NCBI RefSeq assembly: GCF_001647195.1 | Contig: NZ_LVCV01000018.1 | Span: 1 to 33,997 of the forward strand | DNA: 33,997 bases | Source: Rhodococcus sp. EPR-157 | GTDB lineage: Bacteria; Actinomycetota; Actinomycetes; Mycobacteriales; Mycobacteriaceae | Direction: 5' to 3' | Part shown: piece by piece, positions 8,705 to 16,421 of the stretch | Position numbering within the stretch: the stretch's first letter is position 1 | Layout: each line of letters opens with the position of its first letter | Notes under the pieces: model-generated | Told to the model about the DNA's origin: nothing | What the model saw: the letters and a program-made list of their open reading frames with translations, nothing else | Databases searched by the model: none | Made by a program: the position numbers and the translations under genes

Positions 8705-10303
8705 TCACAATCGGAACGTAGCGAACCGGGACGTCCCGGTCACCGGTGCGGAATGTACGGCGGACAGGGCGAGGCCGAGAACGGCGCGGGTATCGCGAGG
8801 ATCGATGATTCCGTCGTCCCACAGTCGTCCGGTGGCGTATACAGCACCGGACTGACTTTCGATCAAGTCTTCGATCTCGCGGCGGACCCTGGCGTCGTCG
8901 GCGTCGCTGAACTCGGTGCCGGCACGCTGAGCTGCTGTTTTCTTGATGATGGACATGACCCCGCCGAGCTGTGCTCCGCCCATGACTGCGATGCGGTGGT
9001 TGGGCCAGGTGAAGACGAATCGGGGGTCGTATGCGCGGCCCGACATCGCGTAGTTTCCCGCGCCGTACGAAGCGCCGATCATCAAAGTCACATGGGGGAC
9101 AGTGGAATTGGAGACGGCATTGATCAGCTTCGAGCCATCCTTGATGATCCCACCGCGTTCGGCTGCCGAGCCGACCATGAAGCCGGTGATGTTCTGGATG
9201 AACAGCAACGGGATGTCGCGTGAATTCGCCAGCTGAATGAAATGCGCCCCTTTGTTCGCTTCATCCGAGAACAAGATGCCGTTGTTGGCGATGACACCTA
9301 CCGGGAATCCCGCGATCGAGCCCCAGCCGGTGACCAACTGAGTGCCGAACAGTGGCTTGAACTCGTCGAAGCGGGAGCCGTCCAGTACGCGAGCAAGAAT
9401 CTCCCTCACCTCCACCGATCGCTTCGAGTCGGCTGCAGCGCATGCGAGCAGTTCGCTCTGGTCGTGAACCGGAGGATCAGCGGGCAGCGTGGCCCCCGGG
9501 CCGGCTTTGGTCCACTGCAGATCCGCCACGATCTGACGCCCCAATCGCAGGGCGTCGCGCTCGTCCTCGGCGAGGTAATCTGCCAATCCGGATACGCGGG
9601 CGTGCATTTCGGCACCACCGAGCGATTCGTCGTCGATCTCCTCGTTGATCGCCATCTTCACCAGGGGAGGTCCGCCGAGGTAGACCGTGGCAGCTTCCTT
9701 GACGAGGACCGTGTATTGGCTCATGCCGGGCACATATGCACCACCGGCGGTCGAGCTGCCGAACACCAACGAGATGGTCGGAATGCCCGATGCTGTGAGA
9801 CGGGTGATCTCGCGAAAGCTGCGTCCGCCGTTCACGAAAATATCTGCCTGCTTGGGTAGATCTGCTCCGCCGGATTCGACGAGCGTGATGACAGGTAGCC
9901 GGTTCCGGGCTGCGATGTCGAGTGCTCGGAGTTGTTTGGCCACCGCGTCCGGGTTGAGTGAGCCACCCTTGACCGTCGGCTGGTTGGCGATGATCATGCA
10001 CTCGATTCCACTGACTGGTCCGATGCCGGTGATGAGTCGGCCGCCGGGCTGTTCGTCCGGGTCGTGTGCCCCTGCGTAAGTGGATAGTTCGAGGAACGGG
10101 GCGTCTTCGTCGAGCAGCAGATCGACGCGCTCGCGTGCGAGCAGTTTGCCGCGACCGCGATGGCGTTGTACGGCCTTTTCTCCACCCGACGCAAGGACGC
10201 GATCAGCGAGAGCGGTCAAAGGTTCCAGAGCGTCCAGCATCGCAGTACGGTCGAGCAGGAATTGCTCCGACCTGATGTCGAATCGTGTGGGTATGACCGT
10301 CAT
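8705..10303 (-). CDS. Acyl-CoA carboxylase beta subunit (carboxyltransferase)
   Basis: 532-aa carboxyltransferase subunit. The ATG at 10303 has GAGG about 8 nt upstream (GAGGTGCACCA); a longer in-frame start at 10363 has no ribosome site and adds only low-information residues. Two crotonase-like halves are visible: the N half with LVESGGADLP and SSTAGGAYVPGMSQ, the C half with ANNGILFSDEANKGAHFIQL, QNITGFMVG and GASYGAGNYAMSGRAYDPRF. These match methylcrotonyl-CoA/geranyl-CoA carboxylase beta subunits more than propionyl-CoA carboxylase. The residue that sets acyl-pocket size could not be aligned confidently without a structure, so methylcrotonyl-, geranyl- or another branched enoyl-CoA remain open. 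It is the first gene of the operon. Confidence 0.94.
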   Translation of the reverse strand: MTVIPTRFDIRSEQFLLDRTAMLDALEPLTALADRVLASGGEKAVQRHRGRGKLLARERVDLLLDEDAPFLELSTYAGAHDPDEQPGGRLITGIGPVSGIECMIIANQPTVKGGSLNPDAVAKQLRALDIAARNRLPVITLVESGGADLPKQADIFVNGGRSFREITRLTASGIPTISLVFGSSTAGGAYVPGMSQYTVLVKEAATVYLGGPPLVKMAINEEIDDESLGGAEMHARVSGLADYLAEDERDALRLGRQIVADLQWTKAGPGATLPADPPVHDQSELLACAAADSKRSVEVREILARVLDGSRFDEFKPLFGTQLVTGWGSIAGFPVGVIANNGILFSDEANKGAHFIQLANSRDIPLLFIQNITGFMVGSAAERGGIIKDGSKLINAVSNSTVPHVTLMIGASYGAGNYAMSGRAYDPRFVFTWPNHRIAVMGGAQLGGVMSIIKKTAAQRAGTEFSDADDARVRREIEDLIESQSGAVYATGRLWDDGIIDPRDTRAVLGLALSAVHSAPVTGTSRFATFRL

Positions 10304-10427
10304 TGGTGCACCTCGATGAGTCGGAGATTCAGGGGTAGGCAGCGTCACGTCAACTGAGGGCATCAGCCGCCGAGCGATCGGCGCAGATGCACCGACCTCG
10401 ATTGAATCGATGAGCTACATCCATCGA

Positions 10428-10462
10428 GACCTACACAACACCAAGTTGACTAACAAATCAAG
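10428..10462 (-). promoter_or_regulatory. Candidate promoter and operator of the carboxylase-thiolase operon
   Basis: Read on the minus strand there is a -35-like TTGTTA (10456-10451), a 17-bp spacer and a -10-like TAGGTC (10433-10428), about 125 bp before the beta-subunit start. The minus-strand sequence TTGTTAGTCAACT (10456-10444) is identical to that over the -35 region of the promoter at 29803-29831, with the same spacing to a TAG-starting -10. The surrounding minus-strand sequence CTTGATTTGTTAGTCAAC (10462-10445) also matches the palindrome at 11147-11164 at 13 of 18 positions. Regulator unknown. Confidence 0.5.
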
Positions 10463-11146
10463 TATGGATCCGATGAAGATGGATTCCACCTGGCCAAATA
10501 GGCTGCCATCCCTAGTCGGCTGAACCGAGGACTGACCGTGGCATCAACTACGAGGTCGCAATGTCCGACTCTCGAGCCGGGCACCTCTCTCGGTCGAGCT
10601 TCTCGGCACAGTTAGCTGCAGTATGACGCCGGGTTTGGGAGGGGATGTGAAGGGTCTTGTAGCCATCAAGACACTTGACTGTGATGTCGATCTTGCGCAG
10701 TCCCGACCTTTACTGGTGGCCACCGCAAACGGTATTGGCTTCCGGGTCTCCCCGACGGCGACGGGGTCAAAGTAGCGGGCGGCGCTCACATTGCGCGAGT
10801 CGGGGCATCTAGAGTCGCAGATCCTCGGCCACCTGTTGCGGGAGGTGGAGATTTTACGAGGGGATGACGCTGACCTCGGCTTCATCGGTGGTGGTGGGTG
10901 ATCTGAAGTCGACTGCACTGCAGATGAATTGATATCTCGACACGATTCGGACCAGTCGAGAGGTGATCTCGGGCGGGTTACGGAGTGGTGTTCCCAACAC
11001 CTGTTGGTGCCGGACGGTGTGCTGGTGCACGTGGATGGCAGAGACGCCGGCGCGAAGGCACGACAACGGCGGCGGTCGACCACAGGTGCTCGCTTCGCTG
11101 TTCCTGAATTTCTGGACTTCGGTACAAGCCGAACCCGCTGTCGGCT
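10463..11146. other. About 680 bp without a recognisable gene
   Basis: The longest open frames here (for example 10544-11083 minus) are rich in Arg, Ser and Pro and match no family I know. On the plus strand one frame reads for about 100 codons with internal stops near 10768 and 10899 and ends at the SDR promoter region. This could be a decayed gene, but nothing in it is recognisable. The stretch separates the minus-strand operon from the plus-strand SDR/ligase pair. Confidence 0.4.
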
Positions 11147-11164
11147 CTTGACTTAAAAGTCAAG
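11147..11164 (+). promoter_or_regulatory. 18-bp perfect palindrome, candidate operator for the SDR/ligase unit
   Basis: CTTGACTTAAAAGTCAAG has two 8-bp arms around AA. It contains a -35-like TTGACT (11148-11153), though no good -10 follows, and lies about 160 bp before the SDR start at 11323. The size and symmetry fit a TetR- or GntR-type dimer site. Similarity to the site upstream of the carboxylase operon (13 of 18) suggests a shared or related regulator. Confidence 0.45.
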
Positions 11165-11322
11165 TGATGATGGAGTGTGATCCAGATCGCACCGTCAGGG
11201 TCAGGCATCCGCTGCCTGTAACGCCGATGCGGTGGGTCGAATCAGGCGAGCATGGGCTAGGGCTCGAAACCAGCAGCAATCAGCGTGTCTTCGTTCCAAT
11301 CGAGATCACAAGGGAGTTCATC

Positions 11323-12201
11323 ATGGGTCGTATGGATGGAAAAGTTGCCTTCATCACCGGGGCAGGCCGAGGGCAGGGCCGGGCGCACGCAATCAGGTTG
11401 GCAGAGGAAGGGGCTGACATTGTGGCGCTCGATTGCCCGAGTCAGGGCAGCATCCCGCACCCCCTCGCCACCGAGGAAGATCTGAACGAGACCGTCCGGT
11501 GGGTCGAAAAGCTCGATCGACGAATCCTGGGCATTGTTGGGGACGTCCGGAGTCAGGCAAGTCTCGATTCCGCTGTTGCGGCCGGAATCGCGGAATTCGG
11601 GCACATCGACGTGGTCGTCGCCAATGCAGGTGCATGGAGTGTCGGGCCATTCTGGGAAATACCTGAAGAAGAATGGAAAGACGTAGTCGATATCGACCTG
11701 CTCGGTGTCATGAGGACCCTCAAAGCGGTCACTCCGCACATGATCGAACGCGGCTCGGGTTCGATGGTCGTAATTGCGTCTGTCAACGGCAAGGAGGCCG
11801 GTGTCAACTATGCGCATTACGTCAGCTCCAAGCACGGTGTGCTCGGACTGATGAAGTCCGTCGCCCTCGAACTCGGTCCTCTCGGTATTCGTTGCAACGC
11901 CGTGCTGCCCGGTGTCGTCAGGACACCCATCTTGGACTGGCAAGGTGGATGGGATCTGATGGCTGGTGGCCCCGGGCTGGGCACGCGCGACCATATGGAG
12001 TCCGGCGGTAAGGCGTACGCGCTGCTGAAGGGCGTTGGAATGCTCCCGCCGGAGGCCACCAGCGAGGGTGTGTTGTGGTTGGCCTCTGACGAGTCGAAGT
12101 ACGTGTCCGGCCAAGAGCTGGCGATCGATGGCGGTCACATGTTGTTGCCGGGCCTCAACATGGCCAATATCGCCGAGGCGGCAGCAGCAGCCAACGGCTA
12201 G
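11323..12201 (+). CDS. Mycofactocin-coupled SDR (carveol dehydrogenase-like)
   Basis: 292-aa short-chain dehydrogenase of the mycofactocin-coupled subfamily (TIGR03971 type, to which Rhodococcus carveol dehydrogenase belongs). Such enzymes hold NAD tightly and pass electrons from alcohols to mycofactocin instead of releasing NADH. Seen: TGAGRGQG (12-19), the subfamily's extra segment after strand 2 (about 37-70, with PLATEEDLNETV), NAGAWS (101-106) and Ser153, Tyr166, Lys170. The ATG at 11323 follows AAGGGAG; the longer frame from 11164 has no support. Its location next to mftRABCD and its paralogue at 19721 (about 88% identical by eye) support mycofactocin dependence. The alcohol substrate is unknown; a secondary, possibly terpenoid, alcohol is my inference. 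Confidence 0.92.
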   Translation: MGRMDGKVAFITGAGRGQGRAHAIRLAEEGADIVALDCPSQGSIPHPLATEEDLNETVRWVEKLDRRILGIVGDVRSQASLDSAVAAGIAEFGHIDVVVANAGAWSVGPFWEIPEEEWKDVVDIDLLGVMRTLKAVTPHMIERGSGSMVVIASVNGKEAGVNYAHYVSSKHGVLGLMKSVALELGPLGIRCNAVLPGVVRTPILDWQGGWDLMAGGPGLGTRDHMESGGKAYALLKGVGMLPPEATSEGVLWLASDESKYVSGQELAIDGGHMLLPGLNMANIAEAAAAANG

Positions 12202-12224
12202 CAGGCCGACAAAAACCTGGTCTC

Positions 12225-12264
12225 GGATCGGTTCGACATACGCGCGCGTGTCAGTCGAACCGAT
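12225..12264 (+). terminator. Strong hairpin after the mycofactocin-coupled SDR
   Basis: The arms GGATCGGTTCGAC (12225-12237) and GTCGAACCGATCC (12252-12264) are perfectly complementary over 13 bp around a 14-nt loop, starting 24 bp after the SDR stop. There is no U-tract after it, so it may be a weak or Rho-assisted terminator or an mRNA 3'-end stabiliser that sets different levels for the SDR and the downstream ligase. Confidence 0.6.
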
Positions 12265-12353
12265 CCGGCCAGGGCCACTTTCGGCAACCCAACGTTCAGG
12301 TACGAGCCAACTCGTGACGGCCGCTGCCAGTAGACTGAATCGCAGGAATACCG

Positions 12354-13955
12354 TTGAATAGCAATATTATTCAGATCGGGCCGTCAGTGCAGCCGACTAC
12401 ACTGCCCGGGTTGCTCAGCGATGCATTGCCCGGGCACGAGTCGTTATTTTTGCTGTGTTCGGATCGAAAGTGGACTTACGCAGAGTTCTCCCGCACGGTC
12501 GACAGCCTTGCCTCGGGTCTTCTGTTATTGGGGATCCGACGCGGCGATCGCGTGGCCATTGCTGCACCCAACTCGGCGCAGTGGCTTCTTACGTGGTTCG
12601 CAGTCACCAAAATCGGTGCCATTCTGGTCACGCTCAACGTGGCATACCGTGAGCGGGAATTTCGCTTCATGCTCAATCAGTCCGGGGCTGTCATGTTGAT
12701 CAGCTGTGCTCGAGATGGCGAGTTCGATTTCGTCGATTTCTTGGACGAGCTCAGGCCACGTATCCCCACGGTGAGCCACTACGTCTTTCTCGGAGAGCGC
12801 GGATTCGAGGGTAGCCGCCGGTGGGATGATCTCTTGGTCGACGACATCGACATCCAGGCGCTCACCCACGCCGGATCTCATGTGGAAGAGCATGATCCGG
12901 CGGTGATTCTGTACACCTCGGGAACTACCGGAGATCCCAAGGGTGCCACGTTGACCCACGCCAGCATCATTGCCTCCGCGCGCGCTCAAGCTGCACACCT
13001 CGATCAAACAAGCGACGACGTAGCGATCGGACACATGCCCCTCAACCACGTCGGCGGCATGACGTGCACTGTGGCTGCCGCCATGAGTGTGCGTGGCAAA
13101 GTAGCCCTCTTGCCCAGATACAGCCCGACAGTGGCTCTGCAGGCTATCGAGCGGCACGCAGTGACGATATTCATCGGGGTACCCACTATGTACACCCTGA
13201 TGTTGGATTTTCCGGAGTTCACTGCAACGGATACCTCGACGATCCGCACCTGCATCATCGGTGGTTCGAACGTCGAACCGGCAATGGGAAGGCGCATTCT
13301 GGAAACGTTTCCGGGTACGCGGTTGGCCAATTTGTACGGGCTCTCCGAAACGTCCGGAGGATGCGTGATATCCGCTGCTGACGACGAATTGCACACTCTT
13401 GTCGACACTCTCGGAGTTGGTATCGGTGACTTCGAGGTTCGCGTCACCGATGACGAGCACAACTCTCTGCCGCCGGGCAGTGAGGGTCACCTGCACATTC
13501 GAGGTGGGTGCGTGGCCAGTGGGTACTGGGAGAATCCGGTTGAAACGGACAACGCCTTTTTGGACGATGGATGGCTGGTAACCGGGGACATTGCCGTCAT
13601 ACGGCTGGATGGCCGCGTGGCCATGCGCGGACGGCAGAAGGAGATGTACGTGCGCAGCGGCTACAACGTCTATCCGGTCGAAATCGAGAATGTGTTGGCC
13701 GCAGACGAGACGGTTGCGATGTGCGCCGTCGTGGGAGTGCCCGATGAGCTGCTCGGCGAAGTGGGACACGCGTATGTGGTTCCGGTGCCGTGGAGCACAG
13801 TCGATGTAGAAAAATTGCTGGCCAGGTGTACTGAGATGCTGGCGGGCTACAAGATCCCGGCCCGGATTCACGTTGTGCAATCCCTACCGCTGACGCCGTC
13901 CGGAAAGATCAAGAAGATCGCGCTGCGATCGGAGACCGCGGGAACGGATGGTTGA
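12354..13955 (+). CDS. AMP-dependent acyl-CoA synthetase/ligase
   Basis: 533-aa adenylate-forming enzyme that would activate a carboxylic acid to its CoA thioester via an acyl-AMP. Motifs: P-loop YTSGTTGDPKG (187-197), YGLSE (328-332), the WLVTGD hinge segment, the NVYPVEIENVL region and catalytic Lys518 in PSGKIKK. Length and motif order fit FadD/CaiC-like ligases. The start is taken as TTG at 12354 because AGGAA lies about 8 nt upstream; an in-frame GTG 11 codons later is the alternative. It lies 152 bp after the SDR with a hairpin between, and faces mftR across a 27-bp gap. It probably activates the acid produced after oxidation and ring opening in this pathway; substrate unknown. Confidence 0.9.
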   Translation: MNSNIIQIGPSVQPTTLPGLLSDALPGHESLFLLCSDRKWTYAEFSRTVDSLASGLLLLGIRRGDRVAIAAPNSAQWLLTWFAVTKIGAILVTLNVAYREREFRFMLNQSGAVMLISCARDGEFDFVDFLDELRPRIPTVSHYVFLGERGFEGSRRWDDLLVDDIDIQALTHAGSHVEEHDPAVILYTSGTTGDPKGATLTHASIIASARAQAAHLDQTSDDVAIGHMPLNHVGGMTCTVAAAMSVRGKVALLPRYSPTVALQAIERHAVTIFIGVPTMYTLMLDFPEFTATDTSTIRTCIIGGSNVEPAMGRRILETFPGTRLANLYGLSETSGGCVISAADDELHTLVDTLGVGIGDFEVRVTDDEHNSLPPGSEGHLHIRGGCVASGYWENPVETDNAFLDDGWLVTGDIAVIRLDGRVAMRGRQKEMYVRSGYNVYPVEIENVLAADETVAMCAVVGVPDELLGEVGHAYVVPVPWSTVDVEKLLARCTEMLAGYKIPARIHVVQSLPLTPSGKIKKIALRSETAGTDG

Positions 13956-13982
13956 TGTTCATCGCAAAGCGACCGACCTTTG

Positions 13983-14618
13983 TCAATGTCCGGATGGAGT
14001 TCCCGGTCGCACTCGAGCCTGACTGTCGAGGCCGATGTAGAGAATGCTGGTCCCGGCGAGCAGGAGTTCGACCAGGTTCGCCTCGTCGTCAGCCAGCCAC
14101 TGCGCGTATGCCGAGATTGCTATGCCGAGCAGGATCCATCCGAGGGTGCGCGGTAGGTGATCGGTCGGTGCGCAGTTCGTCCGAGCAGCCACATAGTCCG
14201 CAATGACGGCTCGCCACCCCTCATACATCACCATCGAGTAGCTCTGTAGGGCAGCGTTTCCCAGGATCAGCGACATCCGTTGCCGGTGGATCGCGGCTTC
14301 TTCGAATGGAAACGTGTTGAACTGCAGCAGCGCCGATCGCAGGGCGTCGGGCAGAGCGATATCGTCGGGTAGACCATCGAGATGGGCCCTGAGTGCTGCG
14401 AGTTGAGCGTCGAAGTCTCCCCACGGAACCGCGTTCTTGGATGGGAAGTAGCGGAAAAAAGTTCGGCGTGCGATGCCGGCTGCGTCGGCAATGTCATCGA
14501 CGCTGGTTTCCTCGAAGCCCTTCGATGCGAACAGTTCGATGCCGAGGTCGCTCAGTGCGCCCCGTGTTGTGGACGGTCGCCGTCCCATGGGTTTCGACGG
14601 TGTGGTGCCTGAGGCCAT
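13983..14618 (-). CDS. mftR: Mycofactocin system TetR-family regulator MftR
   Basis: 211-aa TetR-family repressor. The N-terminal helix-turn-helix covers about residues 24-64 (TSVDDIADAAGIARRTFF, RYFPSKN) and is followed directly by WGDFD, a stretch typical of MftR. The remaining helical domain binds the effector; MftR of mycobacteria responds to acyl-CoA, which would link mycofactocin synthesis to the acyl-CoA pathways around it. The ATG at 14618 follows a strong GGAGGAG, preferred over an in-frame start at 14648. It is divergent from mftA, as in mycobacteria, so the 105-bp intergenic region should hold both promoters and the operator. Confidence 0.92.
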   Translation of the reverse strand: MASGTTPSKPMGRRPSTTRGALSDLGIELFASKGFEETSVDDIADAAGIARRTFFRYFPSKNAVPWGDFDAQLAALRAHLDGLPDDIALPDALRSALLQFNTFPFEEAAIHRQRMSLILGNAALQSYSMVMYEGWRAVIADYVAARTNCAPTDHLPRTLGWILLGIAISAYAQWLADDEANLVELLLAGTSILYIGLDSQARVRPGTPSGH

Positions 14619-14662
14619 CTTTCTCCTCCGAACTCTAGCTTTATGCACTCAGTGCCATTAGT

Positions 14663-14704
14663 GTGGTGACGCAAACCACTGTTACGTCTGATTGTGGTCC
14701 ACAA
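14663..14704. promoter_or_regulatory. mftR-mftA intergenic dyads, candidate MftR operators
   Basis: Two dyads lie between the divergent genes: GTGGT-7-ACCAC (14663-14679) and the perfect 13-mer TTGTGGTCCACAA (14692-14704). They share the GTGGT/ACCAC-type half site and their centres are about 27 bp apart. The second ends 19 bp before the mftA start, a position suited to repression. Which of them MftR binds cannot be told from sequence alone. Confidence 0.45.
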
Positions 14705-14723
14705 CTACTTCTGGAGGTATCCG

Positions 14724-14837
14724 ATGTCGAATAGCAACGAGAACACTGTGGTCGGTACTGCTGTCGTCGAGTCCGATCTGGTCGAAGAGTCGCTGGTGGA
14801 GGAAGTCTCGATCGACGGCATGTGCGGCGTGTACTGA
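14724..14837 (+). CDS. mftA: Mycofactocin precursor peptide MftA
   Basis: A 37-aa peptide ending in the family signature IDGMCGVY. The last two residues, Val36 and Tyr37, are those decarboxylated and cross-linked by MftC to begin the redox cofactor mycofactocin. The rest is an acidic leader (many Glu/Asp) recognised by MftB. The ATG follows a strong GGAGG with 6-nt spacing. It precedes mftB by 2 bp and mftC closely, so identity is secure in spite of its small size. Confidence 0.96.
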   Translation: MSNSNENTVVGTAVVESDLVEESLVEEVSIDGMCGVY

Positions 14838-14839
14838 TC

Positions 14840-15124
14840 ATGACTGCTGCAGTGCAGGGCGCACTCGATGTGGATGTGCCGTGGGCATTGCATCCGCAGG
14901 TGGCGCTGCGTCCCGAGTCGTTCGGGGCGCTGCTCTACCACTTCGGAACTCGCAAGCTCTCCTTCCTGAGAAACCGCACGATCGTGGCGATCATCGAGTC
15001 TCTTCCCGATCATCCCGATATGCGCACCGCGATCGCGGCCGCAGGGATCACCGAGTCCGGATCGGCTCCGTATGTGAAGGCACTCGCGACGTTGGCCGAC
15101 TCGAAGATGATCACGCCCCGCTAA
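14840..15124 (+). CDS. mftB: Mycofactocin biosynthesis chaperone MftB
   Basis: 94-aa PqqD-like peptide-binding protein (RiPP recognition element) that presents MftA to the radical SAM enzyme MftC. The segment VALRPESFGALLYHFGTRKL (about 22-41) is the family core. The ATG at 14840 is chosen because it follows the mftA stop by 2 bp; an upstream in-frame codon lies inside mftA. Length agrees with the family. Confidence 0.94.
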   Translation: MTAAVQGALDVDVPWALHPQVALRPESFGALLYHFGTRKLSFLRNRTIVAIIESLPDHPDMRTAIAAAGITESGSAPYVKALATLADSKMITPR

Positions 15125-15167
15125 GGACCATTGACCCTCGACACCTTTCTGGACAGGACCGACCCAC

Positions 15168-16421
15168 ATGACTTCCACTCTCGAAAGACCCGCTCCGGTA
15201 GGAAAACTCGTCGATCAGTTCGAGCTCGGTCTCGACGCACCGATCTGTCTGACGTGGGAATTGACGTACGCCTGCAATTTGTCGTGCGTGCATTGCCTGT
15301 CCTCGTCGGGTCGTCGTGATCCGCGTGAACTGAGCACCGAGCAGTGCAAGTCGATCATCGACGAGTTGCAGAAGATGCAGGTGTTCTACGTCAATATCGG
15401 TGGTGGTGAGCCGACGGTGCGGTCGGATTTCTGGGAGCTCGTCGATTACGCGACGGCGCATCAGGTGGGGGTGAAGTTCTCCACCAACGGGGTCAAGATC
15501 GACAAAAAAGTCGCAGCAAGGCTGGCGGCGTCGGACTACGTCGATGTGCAGATCTCCATCGATGGCGCGACGGCGGAGGTCAACGATGCGGTCCGCGGAC
15601 CGGGTTCGTTCGACATGGCGTGCCGCGCTCTGGAGAATCTGAAAGAGGCCGGATTCCGGGACGCGAAGATCTCCGTCGTCGTCACCCGGCACAACGTGAG
15701 CCAGCTCGACGACTTCAAAGCGTTGGCCGACAAATATGCTGCGACACTGCGCATCACCCGGTTGCGGCCCTCGGGTCGCGGCGCGGATGTCTGGGATGAT
15801 CTGCACCCGACAGCCGGTCAGCAGCGCGAGTTGTACAACTGGCTCGTCGCCAACGGTGAGGGTGTGTTGACGGGGGATTCGTTCTTCCACCTGTCGGCGT
15901 TCGGTGACGCTCTGCCCGGGCTGAATCTGTGTGGTGCCGGCCGGGTGGTGTGCCTGATCGACCCGATCGGTGATGTGTATGCGTGCCCGTTCGCCATTCA
16001 CGAGAACTTCCTCGCCGGCAACATCGTCCGCGACGCGACTGTTGCTACTGAGACCTCGGCGGGAATGGGCGGCTTCCAGTCGGTATGGCAGACATCGGAG
16101 TTGTTCCAGGAGTTGCGGTCTCCGCAGACCTCGGGCGCCTGCACCAAGTGCGCGCACTTCGATGCGTGCCGCGGTGGCTGCATGGCGGCTAAGTTCTTCA
16201 CCGGCCTGCCGATGGACGGCCCGGACCCCGAATGCGTCATCGGTAACGGTGAAATGGCGTTGGCAGCGGCAGGGGAGATCCCCAAGTCCAGCGTCGACCA
16301 TTCCCGTACCGGGCAGCGCAAGACCCCACGTAAGTCGGTGCCGCTGACGTTGATGATGCGTCCCCCGGCGAAGATCTGCGACGAGAACCCGCTCGCAGGA
16401 ATGGAACAGGAAGCACAGTAA
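15168..16421 (+). CDS. mftC: Mycofactocin radical SAM maturase MftC
   Basis: 417-aa radical SAM/SPASM enzyme that oxidatively decarboxylates the C-terminal Tyr of MftA and then forms the Val-Tyr C-C bond. The N-terminal cluster motif is CxxxCxxC at Cys36, Cys40, Cys43 (ACNLSCVHC), followed by NIGGGEPT. The C-terminal SPASM domain shows paired cysteines in LCGAGRVVC and ACPF, then CTKCAHFDACRGGC and a final DPEC, consistent with two auxiliary Fe-S clusters. The stop overlaps the mftD start by 1 bp (TAATG). All expected Cys appear present, so it should be active. Confidence 0.96.
   Translation: MTSTLERPAPVGKLVDQFELGLDAPICLTWELTYACNLSCVHCLSSSGRRDPRELSTEQCKSIIDELQKMQVFYVNIGGGEPTVRSDFWELVDYATAHQVGVKFSTNGVKIDKKVAARLAASDYVDVQISIDGATAEVNDAVRGPGSFDMACRALENLKEAGFRDAKISVVVTRHNVSQLDDFKALADKYAATLRITRLRPSGRGADVWDDLHPTAGQQRELYNWLVANGEGVLTGDSFFHLSAFGDALPGLNLCGAGRVVCLIDPIGDVYACPFAIHENFLAGNIVRDATVATETSAGMGGFQSVWQTSELFQELRSPQTSGACTKCAHFDACRGGCMAAKFFTGLPMDGPDPECVIGNGEMALAAAGEIPKSSVDHSRTGQRKTPRKSVPLTLMMRPPAKICDENPLAGMEQEAQ

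Noticed and set aside
10544-11083. 179-codon minus-strand frame in the intergenic region
   Set aside because: Ser/Arg/Pro-rich composition without any recognisable motif or ribosome site; probably chance.
12525-13880. 451-codon minus-strand open frame opposite the acyl-CoA ligase
   Set aside because: Antisense shadow; the plus-strand ligase has all family motifs.
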